This document shows, one piece after another, positions 1 to 13,902 of a DNA stretch of 64,000 bases. Positions within the stretch are counted from its first letter, which is position 1; every line of letters begins with the position of its first letter. The notes beneath the pieces are model-generated. The model was not told the DNA's origin. It worked only from the letters and a program-made list of their open reading frames with translations, and made no database searches. This DNA comes from Sapria himalayana. Taxonomy: Eukaryota; Streptophyta; Magnoliopsida; Malpighiales; Rafflesiaceae. The stretch covers positions 45,999-109,998 of the forward strand of contig JAREIK010001344.1 of the NCBI GenBank assembly GCA_029783825.1, written 5' to 3'. The position numbers were made by a program, and so were the translations under genes.

Positions 1-65
1 ATATATATATATTATATATATATATATATATATAGATCGATAGATAGATATAAAAGAGTTTGAAA

Positions 66-96
<31 letters not shown>

Positions 97-887
97 AAGA
101 TAGATAGAGAGAAAGAGAGAGAGATAGATAGATATGTAGATAGATAGAATAAAAAGAATGACAATAGATAGATAAATATTTAGATAGATATACTTATAGA
201 GGAGATAGACAAATACTAGATTGACGAATAGATAAATTAATAGCTAGTTAGATAGACAAAGTTAGATAGAAAGAAAGATTGTGAGATAGATAGATACAAA
301 TGATAGATAGATAGATAAAACCGTATACAGATAAATACATAGATAGATAGATAGATAGATAGATAGAAAAATAGATATAAAGATAATAGATGATGACAGA
401 CTAATAGAAATATAAATAGACAGATGATAGATAAATAGATAAAAAGATATATATATATATATTTAGATAGATAGAAGATTGAAAGATAGACAAATACACA
501 TAAATTATATATAGATAGTTGTTAGAATGAAAGACATTTAGACATATTAATATATAGATAGATGACATATAGATAGGTTTGATGATAGATAGATAGATAG
601 CATATATATAGATAGATAGGTAGATAGGCATATTAGTAGTATACATATAAAAAGATTGAAAGATATATAGATAATAGATAGATAGATAGATAGACAAATT
701 GATAGATTAAGAGATAGACAAATAAAAATTAGATAGATAGATATATTCATAGAAATAAAGCAAGATAGATAGATAGAGAGATAGATAAATATCTAGATAA
801 TGAAATATGTAGATAGATAGATAGATATACAAAGATACATATTAAAAGAAAGATTGATAAATAGATAGATAATAGTTTGAAAGATAG
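1..887 (+). repeat. Degenerate (GATA)n array, block 1
   Basis: Almost the whole stretch is built of GATA/GACA/AATA tetramers with short (AT)n runs at the left edge. It stops exactly where the CACTA-1 terminal repeat begins, and the same tetramer texture on the same strand resumes at 12495, so this is the left flank of one interrupted array. The array continues beyond the window edge. Confidence 0.95.
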
Positions 888-2160
888 CAATACTAAAAAT
901 AACAAAAATAATGACCAAATTACTATCCTAAAAATTACGTCATTAAATTATATCCAATCACGACCATAGATGTCAAAAAAGTTTATTGAAAAAAAAAAAA
1001 TTGGACCAAATTTACGACCAAGATCGCCCATAAGTACCGCCCAAATTTCCAACCAAAGCCACCCATAATTATCTGACCAAATAGTTTTTGGCAGAAATCA
1101 GTTTATAAAGTAGGATAAAATTATCAAAATAAAAATACTAACAAATTACCGACCATTTAACAACCACAAATATATTACCATTCTAATTGGATGGGTAGAT
1201 GGGGCTTCAAATTATTTTACTAACTTCATACTTACCGACCATTTACTGACTATTTAGCGACCATATTTATAGGTCAGTAATTACAAACCAATTCATGAAA
1301 ATTTAGAGATCAAAAGGTGCTTCGAAAAAAAAATATTTCCGACCAAATTTCCAACAAATATCAAATATATATTATCGACAAAATATTTTTGGTAGGGAAT
1401 TGGCATATCAATTATGGTGGGAATTAGTGAAAAAATATTACAAAATATTACCCACCATTTAATGTCCAAAAATGTATTACCATTAAAATTAATCGGTAAG
1501 TGAATTTCTAATATATTTATAACGTCGTAATTACTGACCAAACTACCAACTGAATATATAGGATGGTAATTACTGACCAATTAACAATGATTTAGTGACT
1601 AAAATGGGGTTTCAAAAAAAATATTTCCGACCAAATTTCCGATCATAGACCGGCTATACTTACCGACCAAAAATCTCTGGTTAGAAATTTGTCTATAAAT
1701 TAGGAGGTAATTAGAGAAAAAAAATTTGCAAAAACTTACCAACCATTTAATGTCTAAAAATATATTACCATGAAAATTGGTTGGTAAAGTGACTTTCCAA
1801 ATTATTTATAACATCATAATTATCGACCAAACTACCGACCAAATATATAGATCAGTAATTACAGACCAATTCACAACTTTTAGAGACCAAAATGGTTTTT
1901 CGAAAAAAAAAAATTCTCGACCAAATTCTCGACCAAATACTGACCATACGTACCAAACAAATAATTTTGTCAGAAATGGATCTGTAAATTAAGATGGAAT
2001 TAGCGAATATAAATTGCCGACAAATTACTAACCATTTAAAGACCATAAATATAGTAGCATTAAAATTGGTCAGTAAGTGGCATTCCAAATATTTATAACT
2101 TTGTATTTACCGATCCTTTACCCGCCGTAATTTTGGCCGGCAATTTATCGGTTTAATTTT
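888..2160 (+). repeat. CACTA-1 5' terminal and subterminal repeats
   Basis: Dozens of short direct and inverted copies of ACCGACCA and TGGTCGGTA-like motifs are scattered between the terminus and about 2160, for example ttaccgaccattta and ccgaccaaatttcc. Subterminal motif arrays of this kind are the binding sites of the second CACTA protein in En/Spm-type elements. The same motifs occur mirror-wise at 11740-12440. Small open frames here are chance products. Confidence 0.88.
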
Positions 2161-2700
2161 TTGATTTAAAATTTATTTGCTAAGTCATTAACACCTACAA
2201 ACATTCGTATCTCCATCATTTTTTGAAGCAAAGGAAATACGCGACTGCAACCATAAATTTGAAGAAATATTATCTTTTCTTCGAAATCCATGTATATTTT
2301 TGTTTGTCCTTTCCTTCAAAATGTTTATACATATCTCCGTCTCTTTAGATTTTATTAGAACAATCAATTTTTATATTTTCAGTATAATTGGGTATTTGTT
2401 TTTTTTAATTCACATCCAAATTTCAATATTTTTGCTTCTATTTCATTTAACCTATATGATTTTGACTTTACATAATTAATTAAACTATAATTTTTCAATC
2501 TAATCTTTGTTCTTATACTATTTAGATTTTTAGGGTTTTATTGATTTTCATTTCAAATACAAATGTTTTTATTTTGTTCTATCCTTCTGTAGTTGAAGAA
2601 AATATATAATGATGATTTATCTACTTCTATAACTGAAGAAAAAGTAATCTTAAAGTTAATGGGTTATATTTTTGTTGTATCCGAATAAATTATAAACATG
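2161..2700. other. CACTA-1 internal AT-rich stretch without gene
   Basis: Ordinary AT-rich sequence of mixed composition between the subterminal repeats and the satellite. It has no recognisable coding content. It may hold the ancient 5' regulatory region of the element, but nothing in the sequence shows that directly. Confidence 0.5.
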
Positions 2701-5700
2701 TAACAGTATATAGAAACTTTTATACATTTATATAATCGTATGACAGTATGTATAAATGTCTATACTTTAATATATATAAATGTATTACATTATAAATAAA
2801 CATTAATATGTTTATATAAACATATAATGTTATATATAAATAATTATACATATGTTTTAATGTTTATAAATATCTAAACTACATTTACATAAGACTATCC
2901 ATTTATATAATTTTTTATATAACAATTATGTAACATTAAATGATAATACAATTTGTAAATATTTATATTACATATTATTTTTATATAAATATAGAATATT
3001 TATAATGTTTTATATAAATGTGATATATATCCTATATATTATTTATAAAAGTGTTAAATATAAATATAATAAATTTAAGTAACATTTTATAAAATATTTT
3101 AGTCACAAATATTATATAGGTACACATGTTTTATTATATAATCATATGTCATTTTATATAAAAAGATTTATAACTATACTTATAATAAAGTAAACTATTA
3201 TTATAACTATATTTATAACTTTAAAAACTAATTTTTAACTAAATAATAATGTATAACTATATGTATAATTCTATATAACTATATTTCTAAAAAATATGCT
3301 ATATGTATACAAATATATAACAAAATATAATTATATTTACTAAATGTATAACTATATAAATATTATATATAATTATATCTTTAACTACAAACATATTTAT
3401 AACTATATGTGTATAACTATATATAAATATTTGTATAACTATGTAACACTCTATATAATTAAATATAACTATATTTGTATCTTTATATACATATATATAT
3501 TCATATAATTAAATCATAATATTTGTTTATAACATTGTATATATTTATGTATAACTACTTATAACTACTTGTATGAATATATTTATATATAACTATATGT
3601 TAATTATATATAACTATTTATAACTATATATATTATATGTATAATAATATATAACAATAAATAATTGTATCTTACTATATGTATAACTATAAAAGATTTA
3701 TGCATAATTATATTTAAATATAAAATTTACCACTTTATTTTAATATATATTTGTATATAGTAGTATATAAAAAAATATTTAAATATATATATATCTATAC
3801 ATTACTGTATAAATATATAAAATTAAATGAACAAATATATAAACCTACATGTATAAATATATGTTTAACTTTTTGTGTAACTATATGTATAACCAAATAT
3901 AACTATATTTATAATTACATGTATAACAACATACAACATTATGTTAACTATATGGTTAACTATATTTACATATATAAATATAAATATAAATATAAATATA
4001 ATATAAATATAAATATAAATATAAATATAAATATAAATATAAATATAAATATAAATATAAATATAATATAAATAAATATAAATATAAATATAATATAAAT
4101 ATAAATATAAATAAATATAATATAAAATATAAATATAAATATAAATATAATAATAAATAATATATATATATATATATATTATTTATTTATTTATTTTTAT
4201 AACTAAATAAATGTCTATATAATTATATATAACTATATTTGTAACTATATATATATATGTATGTATTCATATAATTAAATCAAAATATTTGTTTATAATG
4301 TTGTATATATTTATGCAGAACTACTTATAACAACTTGTATGAATATATCTATATATAACTGTATATTTATTTATATATAACTATTTATAACTATATATAT
4401 TATATGTAAAATAATATATTACTATAAATAATTGTATTTTACTATATGTATACCTATAAAAGTTTTAAGCAAAATTATATTTAATATTAAATTTACAGCT
4501 TATATTTAATATATATTTGTATATAGTAGTATATAAAAAAGTATTTTACTATATCTATACCTATACATTACTATATGTATAAATATAAAATTAAATGAAC
4601 AAATATATAGTTTACTTGTATAAATATATGTTTAACTATAAGTGTAGTTATATGTATAACCACATGTAACTATATTTATAATTACATGTATAACAACATA
4701 CAATATTATGTAAAACTATATGTGAATAACTATATATAAATATTTATATAACTAAATAAAAGTCTATATAATTATAAATAACTATATTTGTAACTATATA
4801 TAAATATATGTATCCATATAATTAAATCAAAATATTTGTTTATAACATTGTTTATATTTATGTATAACTAGTTATAACTACTTGTATAAATATATTTATA
4901 TAACAATTTAGAACTATATATATTATATATAAAATAATACATAACTATAAATAATTGTATCTTATTATATATATAACTATAAAAGTTTTATGCATAATTT
5001 TATTTAAATATTTAATCTAAAGCTTATATTTAATATATATTTGTATGTAGTAGTATATAAAAAAGTATTTTACTATATCATACCTATACATTACTATATG
5101 TATAAATATATAAAATTAAATGAACAAATATATAAACCTACATACAAAATATACGTTTAACTATATATGTACTATATGTATAATAACATGTAACTATATA
5201 TATAATACATGTATAACAACATACTACATTATGTTAAACTATTTGTGTATATCTATATATAAATATTTGTATAACTAAATAAATGTTTATATAATTATAT
5301 ATAACTATATTTGTAACTATATATACATATATGCATTCATATAATTAAATCTAAATATTTGTTTATAACATTGTATATATTTATGTATAACTACCTATAA
5401 CTACTTGTATGAATTTATCTATATTTAACTATATGTTTAATATTATATAACTATTTAAAACTATATATATTATATGTAAAATAATATATAATTATAAATA
5501 ATTATATCTCACTATATGTATAATTATAAAAGTTTTATGCATAATTATATTTAAATAATAAATTTATAGCTTATATTTAATATATATTTGTATATAGTAC
5601 TATATATAAAAGTATTTTACTATATCAATGCCTATACATTATTATATGTATAAATATATAAAATTAAATGAACAAATATATAAACCTACATTTATAAATG

Positions 5701-5865
5701 TATGTTTAACTAAATGTGTAACTATATGTATAACCACATGAACTATATTTATAATTACATGTATAACAACATATAATATTATGTTAAACTATATGTGTAT
5801 AACTATATATAAATATTTGTTTAACTAAATAAATGTTTATAGAATTATATATAACTATAATTAGA
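2701..5865 (+). repeat. AT-rich tandem satellite inside CACTA-1, unit about 0.52-0.55 kb
   Basis: The landmark taacaacatacaacatta recurs near 3924, 4691, 5212 and 5763. The last two intervals are about 520-550 bp; the first is longer because of an inserted hexamer run. Other landmarks repeat in the same order (gtataaccacatgtaac, cataattaaatcaaaata, actacttgtatgaata, ttaatatatatttgtatatagtag), so whole units are tandemly repeated. Sequence before about 3260 is the same in style but too diverged to assign to units. The block ends about 45 bp before the transposase start codon at 5908. The reverse complement of the same unit occurs at 34026-35340 and from 63190 to the window end. Confidence 0.9.
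3970..4165 (+). repeat. (ATAAAT)n-type hexamer expansion within the satellite
   Basis: A run of TATAAA/ATAAAT hexamers with occasional slips, followed by a short (TA)n stretch. It interrupts one satellite unit and accounts for the long first interval between landmarks. The open frame crossing it (runs of Asn-Ile) is a simple-repeat artefact. Confidence 0.9.
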
Positions 5866-5907
5866 GACTATCGCGTTTGTTAAATAAATTGATTTTTTTA
5901 ACTAGTT

Positions 5908-8900
5908 ATGGAGGACAATCATGAATGGATGTACAAGGATCGAATAGTGAATGGAATGTTCTCTAGTGAATGGGTGGATAAATAGATGAATTTTTTAAGT
6001 TTGCTCTGAGACACCTGAGTGTGTGATTGATAGTACAGATATAAGGTGTCCTTGTACTTTAGTTAAATGTCAGAATAAAAAGTTTTTGAATCTAGAGACT
6101 TTGAAGATGCATTTGTATAGAAATGGTTTTGTGGTGGATTACTATGTTTGGATATACCATGGTGAGAAGCAAGTCCAACAGAGGTGTTCAAGTTCAGTAT
6201 GGGTGTTAGTAAGTAAAACTGAACAAATGGTCTTGGAGAATATTAATCACACTATATACCATAAAATGGTTTGTGATGCTGTGGGTCTTGAATTCAACCT
6301 AAATGAGTAACCCAATGTCATGGTGAAAATTTTCTATGACATGATTCGAGCTGGAGACAATCCTGTATATTAGAAAAATTCTAAGCATACTCAACTATCT
6401 ACAACCATTAGGATGTTAGAAATAAAGTGCAGACACTGGTGTTCGTTGGCATGGTTTGATGATCTATCTAATTTTATTCAAGAATTTTTGCCACAAGATA
6501 ATCTGATGCCATTGTTTTTATTCCAGAAGAAGTTAGTTAGAGGATTGTGATTACCCATACATGTCATTAATTGATGTGTGAACAATTGTATGATATACTG
6601 GGGTGATGAAAGTGACCTTAATAGTTGTAAAATATGTGGGCATGCTTGGTACAAGCAAAAGGTTAGGGGTTCTGAAAATAGATTGTATATTCGGAAGTTA
6701 AAGGTGCCGTATAAAAAGATGCACAATTTTCCAATAACATTGGTTGCAGAGATTGTATTCATAATCTGCAATAGCTAATAAAATGAGGTAGCATTCAGAG
6801 CATCATATGGAGGACGGTAAGATGTGTCACCCTTCTGATGCCCCTGCTTGGAAACATTTTGATGGGTATTTTTGTGATTTTTCTTTTGAAGTTCTAAATG
6901 TTTGGCTGGGTTTATTTACTGATTTTTTTTAGCTATTTGGTCAATCTTAGATAGCAATATTCTTTGTAGCATGTGGTGGTGATGCCATATAATTTGCCTC
7001 TAGACTTATGTATGAAGCAAGAATTTATGTTTTTGATTGTATTAGTGCCGGGGCCTACGAATCCAAATGGGAAGATAAATGTTTTCTTGCAGCTATTAAT
7101 AGTTGAGTTGAAAAGTCTTTGGGGTATTGGGGTTCAAACTTATGATATTTCCAAATGAAAAAATTTTCAGATGCGTGCTGCCCTATTGTGGATCATAAAT
7201 GACTTTCCAGCATATTCTATGATGTCTGGGAAGAGTACAATTGGTATGTTGGCATATCCGCATTGTATGGAAGATTCTGATGCTTTTATATTAATTAAGA
7301 ATGGAAAATAGTCGTGGCTCAACAACAATTAGAAGTTTCTTCCTATTAATCATTCGTATCAATGTAACACTAAAGACTTCATTAAGAATAGAAAGGTTAC
7401 TAAACAATTCCAGGGGGTTAGATCTGGGGATGAAATTCTGCAGGAATTGAATAACAGAGGGTTGAATAAGGTGATTGATGTTGATGCTGAGGTTGTGAAT
7501 GCAGCTATATCTAAGACTTATGGGTGGAATAAAAGGAGTATTTTTTGAGATTTTCCCTACTAGCACGAACACTTGCTCAGACACAATCTTGATGTTATGC
7601 ATATCGAAAAGAATATGTTTAACATTATTTTCAATATAGTGTTTAACATTCTTGGGAAAACTAAGGACACGTACAAGTCAATAGATGAATTAAATAAATA
7701 TTGTTGTCGTCCTCAATTTACAATAAATATTGTCACCAATAAAAACCCAGATGTGTCATTTGTTCTGAATAAATCATAGAAGAAGGTTATGTTGAAGTGG
7801 AAAAAAAATACTTAGATTTCTAATTGGGTATGCTTCTAATCTGGGGAGATATGTGGATGTGAAAAAACTTAAGTGATTGGCATGAAGAGTCATGATTTTC
7901 ATGTATTAATGCAAAGGTTGTTACCAATATCTCTTCGAGAATTCCTACTTAATAGAATATGGGAGCTGATATCTGAGATTTCTTTATTCTTCAAGCAACT
8001 GACTTCTTCTTCTTTGACTGATGAGTAGTTGAGGAATCTGGATGAACATATTATTGTTATCTTATGCAATCTTGAGAAAATTGTTCCTTTAAGTTTCTTT
8101 GACTCAAAGGAACATCTTCTAGTGAAATTAGCTTATGAAGCTAGGATTGCTAGTCCTGTCCATTATCGTTGGTTGTATCCTCTAGAAAGGTAATATTGAT
8201 TCACTCAACCGATTCTTTTCCTATATATATATATATTTATATATACATAAAAATGACTTGTAATTTTCAATAAATCTTTTTTGTAGATACTTGAGAAAAA
8301 TAAAGCATACAATAATGAATAAGGCTCAAGTTAAGGATTCTATACCAATAGGTTATATTTTGGATGAGGCTACCAAATTTGAATCATTCTTTTTCAAAGA
8401 AGGAGATCCAATTCTTTTACTTAAGGAAAAGCAGAATGAGGTTTATCTTTATGATAATGTGGATAATGATATGTTAGAAATTTTCAAGCCTCCGGGTAAT
8501 GCAATTGGTGCTAAAGGGAAAAGGTATCTAGTAGACTATGAATATACTATAGCTCATTTATACGTCCTAATAAATTATTCAGAGTTTCAACCATTCTTTG
8601 AGTAAGTATTCGTAAATGTCAAATGAAATCTATTTAGCATTATAATTTACTATTTCCTATCAATGTATCAATTACTTCTAATTTGTTTTTTTCGTGATTT
8701 TGTTACAGATAAAAGTAATGAGTTTCAAAACATGAATGATGAAACCATGATGGAGCAAGAATTTCCATCATTTTTTTGAAAAATATGTTTGTTTACTTAA
8801 AATTAAAATCACAAAACAATTGTATTATTCTAATAAAAATTTATAATTGTAATCTAAATAATCCATTTAATTTTGATTACAGGTTCAAAATCGTGCAAAT

Positions 8901-9634
8901 ACAATTTCCAATCATTATCTTCGAAATAAAGTACGAGGTCCCCTAAGAGAGGTTAGAACGTACAATGGCTACTGTGTGAATAGTTTTAAATTTAACACTA
9001 AATTTTATGGTAGTTAATGGGCAATAGACAATACGGGGGTATGCATTAAAGGATCCGTATACAATAAAACTAAATATGACTATTATGGGACTCTGGGCAA
9101 AGTTATCGAGTTAAAATTTGAAGCCCTCCTGGTTAAAAAAACTGAGTTATTCAAATGTGAATGGTTTGACCCAACACCACATGTCGGTATTGTTGTCCAT
9201 CCTCGATATAAACTTGTCGATGTGCACAATAAAAAATGATTCAACTAGTATGAACCTTTTGTCTTAGCAGTACAACCATCACAGGGTTATTATTGTGAAT
9301 ATCCGGGTTGGACCGGTCCTAGAAAGGATTGGAAAGTTGTGTGAAAGATCAAAGTGAGGGCTCAAAATGAAATCCCCACATCACCAAGTACTAATTTCAT
9401 AGAACTAGCTTTTCAAAATTATGACAATGATGTTATAATCGAAGCTGTGGTGGGGGACGATAATGTCCTTTTAGTCGCATCTTCTGAGATGGATACAAGT
9501 GGGGATGTAGATGTTGATAAAAATTTTATTTATTATGAGGATGAAATGAGTGATGAAAAGGAATTTCAAAATGATGTTACTACATCTAAAGAAGAAGACG
9601 AACTAGATTTGAATGATTCTGATGAGAATGAGTA
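5908..9634 (+). pseudogene. CACTA transposase (TNP2-like) pseudogene
   Basis: Decayed gene for the DDE transposase that cuts and inserts the element. ATG at 5908 opens a transposase-associated domain (HEWMYKDRIVNGMF), then a Cys-rich stretch (DIRCPCTLVKCQNKKF...MHLYRNGF, from 6023). The TNP2/Transposase_21 core follows: CKICGHAWYK near 6640, CHPSDAPAWKHFDGYF near 6820, MPYNLPLDLCMKQE near 6980, MRAALLWIINDFPAYS near 7180, RHNLDVMHIEKNMF near 7580. DUF4218 spans about 7880-8189 (LPISLREFL, VHYRWLYPLER). An intron with GT..AG borders at 8190-8286 rejoins the frame PLER/YLRKIK; further introns are likely at 8602-8708 and 8787-8882. DUF4216 lies at 8883-9300 (VGIVVHPRYKLVDV), and an acidic tail ends in a stop at 9634. 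Stops near 5985, 6371 and 6547, among many, plus frameshifts make it non-functional. Confidence 0.93.
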
Positions 9635-9709
9635 GACAATGAGTTTTATGTTATTTTAATAATTAATCATTTTTGTTTATTTTCATTGTCTTATGTATTT
9701 TTAATAGAT

Positions 9710-11524
9710 ATGGCACATGGATGAGGTTGGGGCAGCACATTGCAAGGTCGTACCAGTTATGGTATAGGCAGCAAGGCCTCAGGTATGCTCGAAACTGGTA
9801 GATGATCATGGGTGGATGAGACGTCATAGAAAGGGTTGTGAATGTACCACAGCAGCAGCATCAGCTGACTGATCCACATAATGGTTCTAATATTTAGATG
9901 AATGATCAAAAGATGTGAGAGGCAGAGGAGTGAGAGAATGGAGATATTGGAGAGTCTTCCTCAGAGCACACCCTACAGATGAGTCCCTCTCTATTACTCA
10001 GTTTGATCCGAAAATTGATAATCAGTAAGATTTAAAACTTATCAAATATTTTATCAATTTATTAATTTATTTCTAACTTGATAATAAATTTGGAGTTACA
10101 GGAAAAAGTTAGAGCCGTCTAGTACCATTTCTAGGGTTCCGAGGGTAATTTTCAAGCAGTCCTTTAAACCTTTTGGACATAATTGGTAGTCATTGACACA
10201 TAGAAACCAATTGATGATTTGGAGAGAATTTAAGGTAAATATTCTAACTAATTTTACATCATTTATTTATTCTTTTGTTCACTGATTAAGCATTTTTTAA
10301 TTATAATTGTAGAAAGTTTACAGGTGGACACAGCCAAATGAGGCAGTTAAAAGTGTATTCTACGAACATGCTGCCAATCGGTATAAAGACACCATGTACG
10401 AGATCAAAGATAAATGGTTGAAGAAGAAAGAAAAAGATTTGAGTGTCCCGGATTATGTTTTCAAGGAGTGACAGAGCAGATGGGAAGATCCTGATTATAG
10501 GAAAAGTGTCATAAACATTGCAGCATTCATCCCTCAGAGCGGGCTGGGGGGGCGTAGTGCCATGTCTACACACACTTGTGGATATCGCTCTATGCGTTAG
10601 CATGAACGAGTATTGGTATTATTTCTAATTTATAGTTTTTATGTTTATTACTTTGTGAAATGTGTTCAATATGCCTAATTTTCATTTCTCATAAGGAATT
10701 TTTTTTCAATAAATTTAAGGTATGTATTGTGTGTAATTATAGACACGCAAGGAGGGTAAGAAGCCCAGTGCTCATTGCTTATTTAGATACACGCACATGA
10801 AGGCTCATGATGATCAGACCTTTGTTGATCAGAGATCTCGTGCAACACATTAAATTTCATTAAAAAAATTAACTTTTCACTTTTTTTTTGAATATATATT
10901 GGAATACTTATCATACATGTTTATTAGGCGAGATATTAAAAAATGTTAGCTAGTACGACTCAAGCATATTTCTAGTCTACGTCAGGTTCATGTAATGGTG
11001 CAACAAATAGTTCTCATTCATTAGCTCACACGAATCAGATTTGGTATGAGGTTGTTGATGGCAAGGAGAAGATGCTCATCTATGGCGTCGGTTTGTCAAC
11101 ATCATCATTCTACTCGCTTAGACAACCAGATTATGAAGCTAAATTTTCAAGACCAGTTTCGAATTTATTCTCAACGATGAAGGAATTTTAGGACGCGATG
11201 TAAAATGTGATACAATATTAGTTGGCCGATACTGAGCGATGCATGATTTACTTTGGGGATGATAGGGATGAGTCACGTATGTGTTTTGACTGGCTTACAA
11301 ATAAGTTTCAGAAAAGTGGACTATAGTTCAAACCTGATGATCTACCTCGGATTGTTCAGCATAATGCTCCAGCTACAACATCTACTCTATCACCTACAGC
11401 AACACCAGTAGCAACTGAATCAGGACTAGCTGTAGTAGATAGCTCTATCCCAGTATCCGACATCTCACTATGCAGAGCAGATATGTCGTAGCATAACAAT
11501 TATGAAACTAGATTGGATGATTGA
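9710..11524 (+). pseudogene. Second CACTA gene (PTTA/Transposase_24-type) pseudogene
   Basis: Counterpart of the En/Spm accessory protein that binds subterminal repeats. It starts MAHG*GWGSTLQGRTSYG with an immediate premature stop, then a low-complexity region. A conserved stretch follows (RVIFKQSFKPFGHNW near 10140; FYEHAANRYKDTMYEIKDKW near 10360; RWEDPDYRKSV near 10480). The KPSAHCLFRYTHMKAHDD segment lies near 10770, IWYEVVDGKEKMLIYGVG near 11040, and a Thr/Pro/Ala-rich end reaches a stop at 11524. Likely introns separate the pieces (about 10025-10100, 10235-10310, 10620-10740, 10850-10930). Several in-frame stops show decay. It lies just downstream of the TNP2 pseudogene on the same strand, as in complete CACTA elements. 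Confidence 0.88.
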
Positions 11525-11739
11525 GGGTATCACACACATTTATTTTTCTATACCTTAAACATTGATTTTGGATTTCATTTTTTTATTTTATCTTGATGTA
11601 TTAACTATAAATATGAAGTATATATAGTTGTTTGCTGGATTTAATTAAATTTTTTTTTTGCATAATTTGAATATTTTCCTGAATGTATATATATTTCAAA
11701 GTAAGATTTCTAAATCAAAACTGGGAAAAAAATACTTGG

Positions 11740-12494
11740 TCGGTAATTACCGATGAAATTGCGACTAAAAACGACCAAAATCTTTTAAAATCAATGATCC
11801 GTAAAAGGTCACAAAATGGTCGGCAATCCTTTTGGATATCAATTACCGACCAAAGATTTTAAATGATTTTGGTTGATTTTTAATCGCAATTTTTTTAGGT
11901 TTTTACCAACCATTTTGTGACCATTTACTAACTTAATTTTTTTGGTCAGTAAATGGTTGCAATATAGGCTAAAATTATTTGTCAGTAAATGATCTATAAA
12001 TTATTAGTATTTACCTACCATTTGGAGCCCATTTATCGACCTAATACTTTTGATCAGAAATAGTCAGGAATATAGTCAAATATTGTTTGTAGGTAAATGG
12101 TCTGTAGTCGTCTGGTAAATACCTGCCATTAGGAGACCATTTATCGACCAAGTGCTTTTGGTCAGAAAAAGGTTGGAATTTAGTCGGTAATTGTTTGTCG
12201 GTGAATGGTGTACAAATGGTTGTTAATTACCGACCATTTGGAGACCAAGTTTCGAAATAAATATTTTGGTCCGAAAATTTTTGGATTATAGTTGGTAAGT
12301 GTTTGTTGGTAGAGGGTCGTTAAATGGTTTGTAATTTGTCGACTGACTACTTTTTTGTCATGTAAAAAAATACCGACGAGCAAAATTGTAACCAAATATT
12401 TTGGTCAGTAAAGGGTCGATATTAGTTTTACCGACCAAAAACACCAAATTAGTGACGAAATAATCAGTTAGTTATTCAGTGAATTTTAGTAGTG
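11740..12494 (+). repeat. CACTA-1 3' subterminal repeats and terminal inverted repeat
   Basis: Dense GGTCGGTAA / TTACCGACCA motifs in both orientations, mirroring 888-2160, and ending in TAGTAGTG at 12494. The 215 bp before it (11525-11739) are AT-rich with nothing recognisable. Confidence 0.9.
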
Positions 12495-12799
12495 TAGGTA
12501 GAGATACACATTAGTAGATAGACATATATACAAATAGATAGATCGATAGTTAGACAGATAGACAGATAGATAGATAGATAAATAAATAGATAGACAGACA
12601 TACCGATAAATTGATAGATAGATAGATAGAATTATAGATTTTCAAATCGACAGATTTATAGAATGAAAGATTGATAGGTTGAGAGATTGACAAAATGACA
12701 GATTGACAGAAAGATCGCTAGATAGATCAAAATATAGATAGATAGAGATATAGATAGATAGATAGATATATAGATTTATATATAGATAGACAGATATAA

Positions 12800-12847
<48 letters not shown>

Positions 12848-13865
12848 AAACAGATAGATATATAGATATATAGATAGACAAATATATAGATAGATAGTCC
12901 GATAGACAGATAGATAGAAAGACAAATATATAGATAAAAAGATAGACAGATAGATTGATAGATTTACAAATAGATAGATAGATAGACAGATAGACAGATA
13001 AATAGATAGATAGATAGACAGATAGACAGATAAATAGATAGATAGATAGACAGAAAGACATGTAGACATATAGACAGATTGACATATAGATAGATATTCA
13101 TATAGACAGATAGGCATATAGACATTTATACAGATAGATTGATTGATAGTTTGATAGTTTTACAGATTGACAGATTGACAAATTAATAATTGATCGATAG
13201 ACTAATAGATAGGTATGCAGATAAGCTGAAATGCATATAGGCAATTAGATAGATAGAAAAATAGACATATAGACAGATAGTTAGATAGAGATATAGACAG
13301 ATAGATAGATACACATATAGGTAGATAAATAGATAGATAGATAGACATATAGACAAATAGATACTCATACATGTAGACATATTGATATATAGACAAATAG
13401 ACAAATAGACTGATAGAAAAATAGATAGATATTAAGGTTGACAGATAGATAAATAGACATATAAATAGAAGATAAATATATGGATAGGCAGATATATAGA
13501 TATTTAGAGACAATGATAGATAGATAGATATGTAGATAGATAGATAACAATATAGATAGAAAGTATGATAGACATATAGATAGATATACATATAGACAGA
13601 TTTAAAGATAGACAAATAGACAAATAGATAGATATATAGAAAGATAGATTGATTGATAGAAAGACAGTTAAATAGATAGATGGACTAATAGATTGGTAAA
13701 TAGGCAAATAAATAGATAGATAGACAGATAGACTTATAGACATATAGACATATAGATAAATAGATAAATAGATAGATAGATAGACAGATATATTGATATA
13801 AAAATATAGAAATAGACAAATAGATAGATAGATAGACGGAAAGACAGACAGACAGACAGATAGAT

Positions 13866-13902
<37 letters not shown>

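Larger units (their letters stand above)
888..12494 (+). mobile_element. CACTA-1: full-length but decayed CACTA (En/Spm) DNA transposon
   Basis: The right end reads ...TTTTAGTAGTG, the reverse complement of CACTACTAAAA, the usual plant CACTA terminus. The left end, CAATACTAAAAA, is the same terminus with one changed base. Both ends are flanked by TAG (885-887 and 12495-12497), the 3-bp target duplication expected of CACTA elements, and GATA repeat lies directly outside on both sides. Inside are subterminal ACCGACCA-type repeats at both ends, a satellite block, and two transposase-type genes in the order normal for the superfamily. Both genes carry many stops and frameshifts, so the copy cannot supply its own transposase. 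At about 11.6 kb it has the size of a complete autonomous element. Confidence 0.93.

Noticed and set aside
401..750. Minus-strand open frames at the left edge
   Set aside because: Same GATA repeat artefact as in the larger blocks.
1293..2088. Short frames on both strands in the 5' subterminal region of CACTA-1
   Set aside because: They overlap on opposite strands across repeated ACCGACCA motifs and have no similarity to element proteins.
3751..4071. 106-codon frame ending in Asn-Ile repeats
   Set aside because: It lies in the AT-rich satellite and the ATAAAT hexamer run; it is simple-sequence translation.
12180..12395. Minus-strand frame in the 3' subterminal repeats
   Set aside because: Built of TACCGACC-type repeats with no protein similarity.
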